From: Linum tenue
Lineage: Eukaryota > Streptophyta > Magnoliopsida > Malpighiales > Linaceae
NCBI GenBank assembly: GCA_946122785.1
Contig: CAMGYJ010000011.1
Span: 40,636,513 to 40,700,512, forward strand
Length of the DNA stretch: 64,000 nucleotides
Direction of reading: 5' to 3'
Positions 31,050 to 41,645 of this stretch are shown here, in pieces. Under the pieces are notes generated by a model. It searched no databases, was not told where the DNA came from, and was given only the letters and a program-made list of their open reading frames with translations. The first letter of the stretch is position 1, and the number at the start of each line of letters is the position of its first letter. A program made the translations under genes and the position numbers.

Positions 31050-31640
31050 TTCTCACCATTGAAGCCCAGATTGCATCCCCAAGAGTGAAGATTGAGATCC
31101 CAGAGCAGATTATTCCCATCTTTATGAGTATGACTACTTTGAATTCTGTTTTCCTCTCTCTCTTTATGGAGTAGATCTTTCTCTCACTTGGGTATGAAGA
31201 ACCCTAGTTCCTTGTGTTAGGGATCATGATTGTAATGACGTTTGGATTGATATACTGTTGGATTATAATCGATTGAGAAGTGTTTATTAAGTCAATTGAA
31301 TCCTAATCAACTTCTCTTGATTTCTGCTGCAACCCGAGATAGATAGAATTTGATTAGGTTGTTAGAGCTTCTTCAATCGATAGAAGTGAATTGATTGTAC
31401 GAGAGTCAGTCAATTCACTGCTTTTTGCTAGAATTTGGTTCCAGTAGTGGAGTTATGTGTTAATTGCTTTAGTTTTCTATCTTGGTGAAGACTAGTTGTT
31501 TGCCGGTTAGGCTGTCTAAGAGGGCTTGGTCAGCTTAAGAGATTCCAAGCTACTGTCAGATCTTCCACAGTTTAATCAATAGTAAATCAACCAAAGGAAA
31601 TTACAACTTGGACCTAACTAAGGAGCTAGGGGGCTCAATC
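31050..31640 (+). mobile_element. Tat-type LTR, 3' part only
   Basis: The R/U5-like half matches 12790-13450: a leader with GAAGCCCAGATTGCATCC, TCTCACTTGGGTATGAAGAACC, the GTTTGCCGG...AAGAGATTCC block and CTAGGGGGCTCAATCC. U3 is absent. It passes directly into gag sequence without an LTR end or PBS, so a deletion lies at about 31640-31680. Confidence 0.75.
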
Positions 31641-31644
31641 CCGA

Positions 31645-32261
31645 GTGACTCTTCCCTTGCTTAAGAATTTTGAACAATTTACTGCTTTGGAACAACTGCA
31701 CATCACCGAGGAGGAAGACATGGGTGAGCCCAATAATAACAGGGAGGTTGTCCCCGACGAGCATACCATGGGATACTACTGGACCACCAGGGCCGCAGAT
31801 ATGAGGTCCCCCATCCAACACCCTCATGTTTTGGCCGACAACTTTGAGGTGAGTACCTCTGTCATCACCATGCTGCTCGGCTCGGTGGTATTCCATGAAA
31901 GGCAGGGGAGTGCCCCAGATCGCACGTACGGAGATTCCACGAGCTGATCGATGGAATCAAGATAAATGGGGTCCCTGCAGACGCCATCCAGCTGAGGTAT
32001 TTCCCATTTACTCTGAGGGACATGCAAAGGAGTAGCTGGACACCCGGCCTCCGGGATCGATCACTAGATTCATCAGCCTAGCTGACAAGTTCCTCACCCG
32101 CTATCATCCTCCATCTAAGACAGAGGACCTGCAGAAGGAGATCACTCATTTTGCACAAGAAGAAGATGAGACCATCCAGGATGCGTGGGAGAGATACACC
32201 AGTCTCTTTTTGAGGTGTCCCAACCATGGATTCAACGATGCTTTCAAGGTGGGCACCTTCT
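31645..32261 (+). pseudogene. Tat-type gag fragment
   Basis: MGYYWTTRAADMRSPIQHP and ADNFEVST align with the EYYYTPRIADIRPAILYPP...NNFEI block of the intact gag at 22465. It then continues as INGVPADAIQLRYFPFTLRDM, DKFLTRYHPPSKTEDLQKEI and WERYTSLFLRCPNHGF after frameshifts near 31870 and 32040. It is cut at 32261 by the next LTR. Non-functional. Confidence 0.8.
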
Positions 32262-32860
32262 GATGTGATTCCCGCAGCAGAAGGAAGAAAGGAATTACTT
32301 GAGGACTAAGCTATTGCTTTTGGCGGGTTCTTGGCAGATTCTTGCTTTATTTCCTTTCCCTTTTGGGCGGATCCTTGCTTTATTTCCTTTCCCTTTTGGG
32401 TGGATCAATAGTTTATTTCCTTTCCCTTTTGGTATTTGCATTCCTTATTTGATAGAGAGGATTCTTAAGCTTTAAATAAGGGTAGATACGTTGTGTGTAA
32501 CCTCTATTAATAGAGGAGGAATTGTCTGTGTGAAGGCAGACTTTGTTGAATAAGAATTTTACATCGAGGTGTTTTTCCCCCCATGGAGCCGTCGTGCTTA
32601 TGGTTCATTGTTTTTAGCTATTGGTGGATTCCATAGCTAGGGCAAGACCCTTGTTTGAGTTTTTCTGTTGAAGATTCCAGAAGAGCTTAGCAAGACTCTT
32701 ATCAATCAAGCGATCACACTTGATTGTGGCGAGTATCTATCCCCACGTATCTCTTTAATTTTATGTTTATTTGAAGATCGATTGAGCTATCTGAGCTTGA
32801 GTTATTGCTGCACAACTTTGATAAAAGAACCTAGGCTTTCACGAGCTCGGGATCTTATCA
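32262..32860. mobile_element. LTR-like segment at the left end of a chromovirus-like element
   Basis: TGATGTGATTCCCGC...GGGATCTTATCA, preceded by gag and followed by a purine-rich tract read on the minus strand (CAACAGGGAGGGAACT). The right end resembles the LTR ends at 12234 and 42613 (GGGATCATATCA). Yet the left ~300 bp carries a TATA-like TTTAAATAAGG and CTCTATTAATAGAG with a GTTGAATAAGAATTT leader in the plus direction, which fits a separate plus-strand LTR nested in it. I cannot separate the two; no target duplication was found. Confidence 0.5.
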
Positions 32861-35636
32861 AGTTCCCTCCCTGTTGAAGAAGCTTTGTCCTCAAAGCTTT
32901 CCATCCTGGCTTCCAAATGAAATTCCCTGTATAATCTTCACCAAGGAATAACAAACAGTCTCCACAATTCCACGGAAGCAAGAGTTCAAACAACTGATCA
33001 AACATGGGCTTTAGTCTAAGATTTGTGAAGTGCAAGTCGTCCTTCAATCTACCTTCTTTGGATTTGGCACACATAAGCTCCAGAATCCAGCTCTGTGTCT
33101 TGATCTTCATCGACGGTATTGATGGCTTCAATGGCCTCCAATGGAAACATATCAGGTCCCTCCTCTTGAAAAAGTGTTGCCCTCAAAACTTTGGACCTCC
33201 TCTGCTCGAACTGCTCACCAAATTGTTCCCAGATGGGATATGAAAAAGGCGCTTCATCCTCGGAGTTTCCCAGAAAGAGGTCAGAGTTCTTCGTGGGGAT
33301 GAATTGGGGCTTTTGAATTCCAACATACCTCGCCCAATTGATGCCTTCCATATTCTTCGCCTTGCTTCGAATTGAACTTCTGGACCGGTCGCGCGCTTCG
33401 AATCATCCTCGTCGGCGTCGAATCATCTTTCTCTCCTTTCCCACCATCGACAGGTTTCAAAATATCATAATCTAGAAAATCCAATTCCGCTTTGGGCATT
33501 TTAATACAAGGATCGTCGTGTCGAGTGGATCGATCCCAGAGCTTCCCATGATCACATGGACTGATTTGGCATTGGTAGATTGGATCGAATCACTCCCTAT
33601 CGTCCCAACCAATAAGCTCGAGTTTTTGTCACGTTTCGCCATTTTTAGAGCATTTTCTGCTCGATTTGGATCCATCAATGAAGGAATAATCACTTCATTT
33701 GAGGGTGCGGGTGAGCTTCCTGAGGTGTTTTGCATCGTATTTGCGGTTGCAGATAGGTTCGAACCATCCTCCGTTGTTCAAGCCACCTCACCCTCTCTCG
33801 TGCCCTGCTCCAGCGACGGCTTATAGGGTCATCGACGTCGAAACTTACTTACCTTCTTATACCCAATAAACAATAGCTTTTGGACTACCCCGTTGCTTCC
33901 GCGAGGATCCTCAAAATTTTCCCCACTAGGTACGACCTTCGAACGTCACCGACTCGCCTCCAATTGTCTCCGATCTTCCATCACCTCCTCCAGCGACAGT
34001 GGCTGGAGCATATATTGCTTCCCTTGATGTCAGACCTTATACTTGTTCGTGCCACCGTAATGAGAAACTCCCCGATCGAACTGCCAGGGTCTCCCTAACA
34101 GTATGTGAGCTGCCTACATCGGAGCCACATCAAATTCAAGCTTGTCTTTATATCCTCTGATTATGAAGTGTACTTTGGCCAGCTTGGTCACCCAAATTGC
34201 CCCATAGTCGTTTAACCAGTGCAAATTGTAGGGTTCATGGTGCTTTTCTGTGCTCAATCCGAGCTTATCCACCGCATCTTGACTGATGACGTTTGCAGAA
34301 CTCCCTCCATCAACTATCAACGAGAGGAGTTTTCCTTTCACAATACAGCGAGAGTGAAACAGGGTCTCCCGCTGGCTGGTGTCTTGGTCCTGCTCAAGAG
34401 TAAGGACTCTCCTACTGACTCCTATAAGCTTCCCAGGTGGGGCAACTTCCATCTCGATTGGCCCCTTCTTTGATCACCAACGTTTTCAAATTAGGGTACT
34501 GATTGGCCTTGTGGCCTCGCCCATGGCATTTGAAGCACTGTATGCCACTAGAACGTTCAGTATAGTAAGGGTTATGTTCTTGGCTGGCAATTTGCCAAGG
34601 TCGGATCGTAATTGGAGGGAATTGACTTCGAAATTTGCCTCTGTCGCCTGTTTGTTTCCCGGCGTGACTCTCCTGGACGATCATTGCTGCTTCTTGATCT
34701 TGATTGCCAGGTGGAGAGCATCCTCCAGATCAACAGAGGCTCACAGATCGAGCTCCTGTCGGATTTCCCTGCTCAATCCGTGAAAAAATCGAGCGATCAT
34801 GGCTTCTCGATCCTCACTGATGTCTGCACGCATTAGGAGTAGTTCCAGATCCCGGTAATACTCCTCTACACTATGACCTCCCTACCGAATCGCTAGTAAG
34901 CTTTCGTGAATCGCTCTCTGAAAGTAAGCAGGTACAAAGAGATCCCTCATTAGGCCTTGTAAATCTGCCCACGTCCTAGCTTCCGGTTGAAGATTTTGCC
35001 GTCGTCTAAGTTGAGTCTTTTCCCACCATTGCGCGGCATAATCAGTTAATTCAAAGGTAGCCAAGCCACTTTCTGCTGTTCAGTTTATCTCCAACACAGG
35101 AAGAACCGGACGAGTTTCCTCTCCCAGTCTAGATACGCCGAGGCATTTATCGTGCCTTGAAACATCGGCATGGCCAGATCGATCCCAGGTGGGACTGCTG
35201 GCTCTGCTTCGTGATGATGACGTCGCCCCCGTTGTTGGTGATCATGATGAGGTTCGGCTATTACAAGGCGTCGTTCAACCCTTCAATCCATCCTAGCAAT
35301 TCCGGATTGCCTGCTTGGTTTCCATTACCACGAGCTCCTTCTTTTTGTACCCTGATTCCCAGCGGCTCAATGGTGTCAAATCGGTGATCGATTTCCCGCT
35401 TGTCCCAGTTGCTCCTGGATTTGATTCTAAAATCTCACCTCCATTTGATCTAACAAATCATCCATGTCCAACGTTTGTCCCGCCATGGATTGCTCGTTGG
35501 TTTGCTGCTCGTGTTGTTGTCGTGCAATTGCAAGGTCACTGGAAACAGGAGATTTTGATCGTGTCCAACACGTCAATTCAAGATTAGAATACTTTGTTTT
35601 GTCCACTGTGCTTGAACCAGGCGATGATGCCACTTG
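32861..35636 (-). pseudogene. Chromovirus-like gag-protease region, non-autonomous element 1
   Basis: Minus-strand order: an N-terminal piece with LDMDDLLDQM (about 35450), VERRLVIAEPHHDHQ (about 35230-35280), gag core ADYAAQWWEKTQLRRRQNLQ-like (35064-34882), a zinc knuckle whose last Cys is changed to Tyr (CFKCHGRGHKANQYP, about 34500), and a retropepsin (QRETLFHSRCIVKGKLLSLI, IVDGGSSANV active-site block, LHWLNDYGAIWVTK, then LLGRPWQFDRGVSHYGG) at 34400-34000. The sequence to its left, where RT should follow, instead reads acidic low-complexity stretches (33049-33735) and ends LRTKLLQQGG before the purine tract. RT and integrase are absent without an obvious scar. A few stops and shifts make it a pseudogene. 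Confidence 0.8.
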
Positions 35637-35745
35637 ATAAAGCACTAGGGGTGCTTTTACTCAGAGGAACGCAGCTAAACTCAAACCACGAATTTGGATT
35701 GAATCGGCAAAGTGAGAACACCAAAAACAGAGTTCTCGTGATCAG
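35637..35745 (-). mobile_element. 5' LTR stub of chromovirus-like element 1
   Basis: TGATAAAGCACTAGGGGTGC matches the start of the LTR at 41646 in structure (TAATAACACCCTAGGGGGTG). Just inside it the PBS position reads TGGCATCATCGCC on the minus strand, unlike the iMet site of element 2. The LTR breaks off at about 35745, where a Tat gag-protease fragment begins. Confidence 0.6.
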
Positions 35746-37200
35746 TTAAACTACCTTTACTGTGGTCCCCTAATCACTTGTCTGGCCCTCCACTTTGATA
35801 GTAAAACTACCTGGGTCCTTACTCTTAAGGAAATTACAACTTGAACCTACCTTTCCAATAGAGCACGGGATAGTAAAACTACATGGGTCCTTCTGCTTCG
35901 GTGGAAGCTTGTTCTGCAAAATGGCGGAGAACTCCTCGCCGAACTTCACAGTGGCCAGCTCGCTCAGCTTCCACTTCTTCGAGAGAATATCCTTCAAGAA
36001 CTTCACATACTTAGGCATCTGAGATAGTGCCTCCATGAAGGGCAACTGAACATTCAGCTTCCTAAGCATGGACAAGAAATTGTCAAACTCTGCCTCTAGC
36101 CTGTCTTTTACACCCTGGTGGGAAAAGGGAGCTTAGGCTTATATTCAGCCACTACTGGCTGTGGCTTTGGAGCTTGAGCCTCTAGCTCCTTTTCCATCAC
36201 CAGGTCCTCTTCCGGCTATGGGGTTATCTATATCACCTTCTTGGCACTCTTAGGCAGTGCATCCGCAGTCACAGTCCCACTTCTCAGCAGATGGCGTGTA
36301 ACCTCTCCTTATGATTTCTAGGATTTGGTAGGGGTTGGTCAGGAAGTGTGCCAGCCGGTCTGGAAGCAAGGGCATCTTCCAGGTGCCCAATTTTGGTGTC
36401 CATTTCCTGCAAGAGTGCCTGCTGGTTCCTCTAGCCAGCTTCAATCTCCATGAATTTTCCCGCATCCACTTCCATGAATTGCTCCAATTTATTGAACTTC
36501 TGAGTACTAGTGTTGGCCAAGGTGGTCACTAGATCCCTCAGTTCTGACACGAGATCTCCCAGTGCTGGGCCTAATGGAGATGCACCAGACTGCTGGTACT
36601 GCTGCTGCTGTGGGTGCAGTTGAAAAGCCTGCCCCTATATGAGCTGATAGAGTGGTTGCTGTTGGTGAATCTGGCCTGGGCGGGGCTGGTATTGCTGCCT
36701 CGGGTTTTGAAAACCAGCTATAGGGGCTTGGAAGCCAGGTGGCTTGGGATTGTTGTTGCCACTCCAGTAGAAATGTGGATGTTGCGCCATCCCTCGTTGT
36801 AAGTATTACTGTAGGGGTCATTGTGCCTAACTTTCGCACCACTGGCAATGCATTGCCTGTTGCTGCCCGTCCCTGAAACCATCCCATTCTGATCGATGGC
36901 TGAGACCAGTTTAGACACAACCTGCACCAAATCGGAAGAGTGGGTATCCACAGCATGTACACTCTGGCCTGGTACTCGCCTCGACCTCCTAGCAGTACCC
37001 CAGCCATATCCTTTCTCTACCATCTCCTCAAAGAGCTAATTTAACTGCGGTGGCATCTTAGTCAACATGTTCCCGCCACATACCGTTGTCTAGAGCCTCC
37101 TCAGCAGCTAGTCGCGCCTTTAAAGCTCGCTTAAAGTTCCTATAAGTCCGTTCAAGCTCTTGGTCTAACGGCAATAGTTCACCCGACTGGCTACTGGTCA
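35746..37200 (-). pseudogene. Tat-type gag-protease fragment
   Basis: From 37200 down: MTSSQSGELLPLDQELERTY, a deletion at about 37020-37100, gag C-terminal blocks (SNTYNEGWRNI) and a Gln/Pro-rich region. Then MLRKLNVQLPFMEALSQMPKYVKFLKD follows at 36075, and the pre-protease block NKLPPKQKDP..SFTIP. This last block is partly duplicated at 35800-35900 (two copies of GSFTI/CSFTI). It ends before the protease active site. Several frameshifts; non-functional. Confidence 0.8.
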
Positions 37201-37321
37201 TGCACTACCTGCACACAGAATGCAAACACAACCCGTGAAGGCACAAAGGTGGAAGAGAGAGAATGCAGTAAAGAAAATGCTAAAGTAACAGACTTTCACG
37301 TTTCTACAATACCCTAGAAAG

Positions 37322-37339
37322 TTCCCGGCAACGGCGCCA
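37322..37339 (-). other. Primer-binding site, tRNA-Asp type
   Basis: Minus strand TGGCGCCGTTGCCGGGAA, six bases from the LTR end at 37346. It is one base different from the site at 22590. Confidence 0.85.
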
Positions 37340-37345
37340 AAAACT

Positions 37346-38040
37346 TGACATGCTATGACACAACACCAAACTATGACCAAGTATAATCGCAGCCTGGAAA
37401 TGCAGAATAGTGGTAAGTTTAATTTATCAACCCGGGGTCTAGATCTACTGCCCACTCTGTGATTATCTATTATCTAGCGGGAAAGATTTAGTGAATGTTA
37501 TTGTAACCAAAGGCAGTAAGAAAGCAGGAAAGTGTTTCGTTTTCTAAAGCAAGATAAGAGTCACTCGGGAATGAGTCCCCCTAGATCCTTAGTTAGGTTC
37601 AAGTTGTAATTTCCTTTGGGTTGATTACTGTTGATTAAACTGCGGAAGATCCGACAGTAGCTTGGAATCTCTTAAGCTGACCAAGCCCTCTCAGACAGAC
37701 TACCCGGCAGACGACTAGTCTTCACCGGGATAGAACGCTAGGGCAATTAACTCAAAACTCCACTACTAGAATTGGATTCCAGTAAAAATCAATGGATTGA
37801 CTACCTCTTGTATAATCAATCCACTCCTATCAATTGAAGAAGCTCTAACAACCTAATCAGATTCTATCTATCTCAAGTTGCAGCAGAAATCAAGAGAATT
37901 TGATCAGGATCCAATTTACTTAATAAACACTCTTCAATCGATTATAATCAAACAGTATCTCAATCCGAAAGTCATTACAATTAAGATCCGTAACACATGG
38001 AAAACAGAGTCCGAGAAGGATAACAAATTCCGAGAAGGAG
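37346..38040 (-). mobile_element. Tat-type 5' LTR, truncated
   Basis: It begins TGACATGCTATGACAC on plus and follows the family order (AAGTATAATC, ATCAACCCGGGGTCTAG, CTGCGGAAGATC, CGACTAGTCTTCACCGG). It is lost after about 38040; the U3 half, PPT partner and target duplication are missing. Confidence 0.75.
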
Positions 38041-38176
38041 AGGTTCATGTCGACGCAAATCAAGCTGGAGATCCGACATTATTGGGTAGAATTGAGGAGC
38101 TCGAACGACGACTAGTGGTGGTTGAACCTCATCATGATCGCCAACACTGAGGACGACGTGATCAACACGAAGCAGA
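38041..38176 (+). pseudogene. Inverted fragment of chromovirus-like gag N-terminus
   Basis: RIEELERRLVVVEPHHDRQ followed by a stop, GRRDQHEAEPA. It is the plus-strand counterpart of VERRLVIAEPHHDHQ at 35230-35280 (minus). At about 38176 it meets minus-strand protease of a second element, so this is an inversion or deletion breakpoint. Confidence 0.65.
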
Positions 38177-39450
38177 ACCGGCAAGGTATCCCTAGTATGA
38201 CATGAGCTACGTGCATTGGAGCCACATCACAAATTATTCGATCTTTATATTGATCGATTTGGAACTCGACCCACGCCTGCTTCGTTACCTTTACGGCCCC
38301 ATGATCATTGAGCCCATGAAGACTATACAGCTCGTGATGTTCAATAGTGCTCAACCCCAACTTTCTCACAGTCTCCAAACTGACGAAGTTGGTGCAGTTG
38401 CAGTTGTCGATCGCCATTGAAGTCGTTTTGCCTTAAATTTGGCAGCGGGTATGGAAAAGGTTAGTTCATTTTTGGGTCTCACTTACTGCTTAAACCGCAA
38501 GAGCTCTCCTATTAACGAGGAAATTTCCTCTTGGAGCCTCCATCTAATTGGAATCATCAACCTTTTCTTCGGTGGATCCATCTCCAGGATGCTTCTCTTC
38601 TTCCTCTTGGAGTAGTATTCTCCGTCACGAAGAACATGGGTCTTCGTGTTGGGACATTGGAAAGACTTGTGTCCTCGTCCTTGGCATTTAAAACACTCGA
38701 TCTTACTCGTCGAGCTCCCAGCACGATCCTGGCCACTTTGTGGAGCTATCGACTTCAACTGGTTGGGTCGATTCGTAGTGGAAACAGGGACAGGAGCAGG
38801 CTCAGCAGCTTGGTGCAGAAAACCGTCTTCCCGCGTTGTGCTTCAATTGCCTCTCAATTTTGATTGCTAGGTGGATTGCTTCCTCCAGATCAGCAAAATG
38901 TCTAAGCTCCAACTCGAACCGAACCTCTTTGTTCAATCCAGATAGAAATCGTGAAATTGTAGCCTCTGAATCCTCTAGGATGTCGGCTCGGGTCATGGTC
39001 AATTCCAACTCCCTAACATATTCTTCCACAGTACGTGATCCCTAACGAATTGCTTGAAGGGATTCGTGTAATTCTCACCACTAATACGCTGGCACAAACT
39101 TCTCACGCATCAATCCCCCTCAATTCTTCCCAAGTTGTCACTTCAGCCTGCATATTTTGCCGTCGCCGGACTTGGACCTGCTTCCACCAAGCTGCGGCGT
39201 AATCCTGGAATTTATACGTAGCGAGGAGCAACTTATAATTCTCGGAATACTGCCCACACCGAAAGAACAAGAGGATTTTCCTCTCCCAATCCAGGTAAGC
39301 CGAGGCGTTGGTCGTTCCAAGAAAGGTTGGAATCGTCAGGTTTATTCCTAGTAATTCCGACACCGAAGTTTCCTCTGTTCCGCGATCAGGGTTGGGGAAA
39401 TCGACCTGTTGCCGATTGCGTGCTCGTCGTTCAACTGGATGAACTTCGAG

Positions 39451-39455
39451 GGCCA
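39451..39455. repeat. Target-site duplication GGCCA, left copy
   Basis: GGCCA recurs at 41110-41114. The gag reading frame lines up across the insertion when one copy is discounted. Confidence 0.75.
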
Positions 39456-40612
39456 ATGATAGACCATTATTTGCACATGTTTAGACCATCATTCTTGAAC
39501 CGTTTGAGAGTCGATTCTCGTGTTTTAAGCCGATTTCACGCTAGGTTGTGCACTTATGTCATATTTTAGGACTTCGCGTGGACGTGGAGGCGTGGAACCG
39601 AGTTTCGGGTCAAAAAAGAGGAAGTTGGGGTGAATGGAACTGGAGGAAGAAAATACCCGGTCGGCCCTTGAAATATCCGATCGGGTATTGCTTCTTTAGA
39701 CGCGAGAAGTTCAGAAGGGGACCCAGCCGTGGCGCTTAAAAACCCGATCGGGTATTCTAAACCTCAATCGGGTATTAACCCCTTTCCACTGCGCATCGTT
39801 TTGAAACTACCCGGCCAGTCACCTGAAATACCCGATTGGGTATTTGGACCGGGTTTCGCGAACACAGTCTGTTAATAGCATGTTTTGTGCATTTTTGGAG
39901 GGAGAGAGTTGGGTTTTGGATTCCAAACACCCAAGGGACGAACCAAAGACAGAGAGGGCGATTTGAGGGCAATATTGGAGTGGAATTGGAGGATTTCTTT
40001 ACCTTGGAAGCTCGAAGAACAGGCCCGGACTTGAAGACTGATCATCTGAAGATTCTTACTGCAGTCTCTCTCTTCACTATGGAGTAACTTCCCTTCACTT
40101 AGGTTTTGAGGAACCCTAGCAATGTTTGTTTGATTGGATGATTATATGAGTACTCTTACTTCCTAATCTTGAGTTCATATTCAATCTATGTATGTTTTCA
40201 TGATTCAATTCAGCTTTAGTCGAGATTATTGATTCTACTTTGATCCTATGAGAGCGAATACCTGATTAGGTCAATAGAACACCATAGATTGATAGTATTG
40301 GGTTGATTGTTTTAGTCGAGGGTCGATTCACTGCTTTGTATCGATTGATAACCTCATTCGAGAGAGGGAATCTAGTTCAGAACGCCTTGATCGGTTGTTC
40401 TAGAGAAGGATACGTCCCTCTAGGCAATTGACTCAAGAGGGCCTTGTTCCTTTAGTCGAGACTCAAGGTGTAGTTAAGGATTCTTCGCATTGTGAATGAA
40501 AGTGAAACAGGTTAGAGATCATCAATCAATAATCTGGTTAGTGGCTAGGGGGAATCATACCTAAGTGAGTTCCCAACCTGTAATTAGATTAACTTTAACC
40601 GTAGTTTGCTAG

Positions 40613-40617
40613 AGTAC
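40613..40617. repeat. Target-site duplication AGTAC, left copy
   Basis: Repeated exactly at 40940-40944. Confidence 0.9.
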
Positions 40618-40939
40618 TGTTATAAACGCGCTGCTACGGATCAGGAAAACGCCGGAATCGATAAAGCAAGAATGCAAAAGCGAGAATCGAAAACACAGAC
40701 ACACAATTCACGTGGTTCACTAACACGATGTGTGTTAGCTAGTCCACGGGCGAGAGAGAGAGCCAGTTTCACAATATCGAGGAGATTATAGATTACAGAG
40801 GAGTATGAGAAGTATTTATAGTACTTCTCCATGTGGGTCTAAACCTAATCCAATCTGGCAAAGGAAACGGTTACAGACCAGGCCCAGAACCCGACTACGA
40901 GTCGTAGCGGCTGATAGTCCGATTCAAGTCACATCAACA
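40618..40939 (-). mobile_element. Copia-type solo LTR (322 bp)
   Basis: TGTTATAAAC...CATCAACA, flanked by AGTAC. On the minus strand a good TATA box (CTATAAATACTTC) lies mid-way, followed by a leader with CTCTCGCCCGTGG and CACGTGAATTGTGTGTC, the arrangement of plant Ty1/copia LTRs. It has no internal region, so it is either a solo LTR or a very small TRIM-like unit. It is the youngest layer in this part of the nest. Confidence 0.85.
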
Positions 40940-41631
40940 AGTACTTTTAGTTGTTCTATCTTAGTCGGGTTTGCTAGATAATGAACTGAAGCCGAATAAT
41001 AGTAACTCTAGAGACCCGTGGATTCGATATTTATTACTTGAGCCACTATACTACAGTCCCTTTCATTGGTTACACTTGGCCATTGTTAGGAGTTGTGTCA
41101 TAGCGAGACGGCCATTAATTGCCTCTTGAGTTCCTGAACTCGTCTTGCCAGAACGGGGTCGGGTTCTAGGTTTCCTGCCAGAGGTTTGTCACATTGTGGA
41201 TGCCCTGTCGGCGGCGGACATCGAACCTCGCGTTGAGCCTCAGTCACTAACGGGGTTGCCATGACTGGTCCTTCTTGCTGGCTTATCATCTCCACGCGTT
41301 GACTCAAGTTATCAAAATTGGTCGATGACGCATGGAATTTCTCGTCTTGTTTGATCAGTTGCGTCTGGAACAGGGCAACCACTTGTTCCTGGAAAAATTG
41401 TTGCAATTCGGGCATCGTGATGGGTCGCAATTCACCCAATGTTAATCCTCCTCCGCTTCTAAGGTTAGAGGCTTCAATCCCCAACGATTCAGCTAATTTC
41501 TTCTTCTTTTTTCTTTTGGACAGCAAAACAGGGGTCAGTTCCGGAGCATGCCCCTTTGACCTCGTTCAGTGCGCAATTCCGGCGCCGCCAGCCTCCGTCA
41601 AACTCGTGGTTCTTTGCTCTGTGTAGAACGG

Positions 41632-41643
41632 GCTCTGATACCA
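41632..41643 (-). other. Primer-binding site complementary to initiator tRNA-Met
   Basis: Minus strand TGGTATCAGAGC, two bases from the LTR end. It is the classical plant tRNA-iMet primer site used by chromoviruses and many copia elements. Confidence 0.9.
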
Positions 41644-41645
41644 CT

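Larger units (their letters stand above)
39456..41109 (+). mobile_element. Tat-type solo LTR inside chromovirus-like gag
   Basis: It starts (A)TGATAGACCATTATTTGC and has the family landmarks through GTTGTGTCATAGC. No PBS, PPT or internal sequence is attached. Its U3 carries ATACCCGGTCGG/CCCGATCGGGTATT palindromic motifs (39650-39850) in the position where the LTR at 16924 has GCACGGCCGTGC. A copia-type LTR is inserted in it at 40618-40939; without that it is about 1.33 kb. Confidence 0.8.
38177..41630 (-). pseudogene. Chromovirus-like gag-protease region, non-autonomous element 2 (split by a solo LTR)
   Basis: Minus strand from 41526: KRKKKKKLAESLGIEAS, ITMPELQQFFQEQVVALF, EPDPVLARRVQELKRQLM, interrupted at 41110. 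It resumes at 39450: EVHPVERRARNRQQ, SELLGINLTIPTFLGTTNAS, YLDWERKILLFF, the gag core FQDYAAAWWKQVQVRRRQN (39250-39150), ISRFLSGLNKEVRFELEL (38950), a complete CX2CX4HX4C knuckle (CFKCQGRGHKSFQC, 38690), and the protease end DNCNCTNFVSLETVRKLG, LYSLHGLNDHGAVKVT (38400-38200). The active-site block is changed to DNCNC where element 1 has DGGSS. It is cut at 38177. Stops and shifts occur at 39110, 38795 and 38450. Confidence 0.8.
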
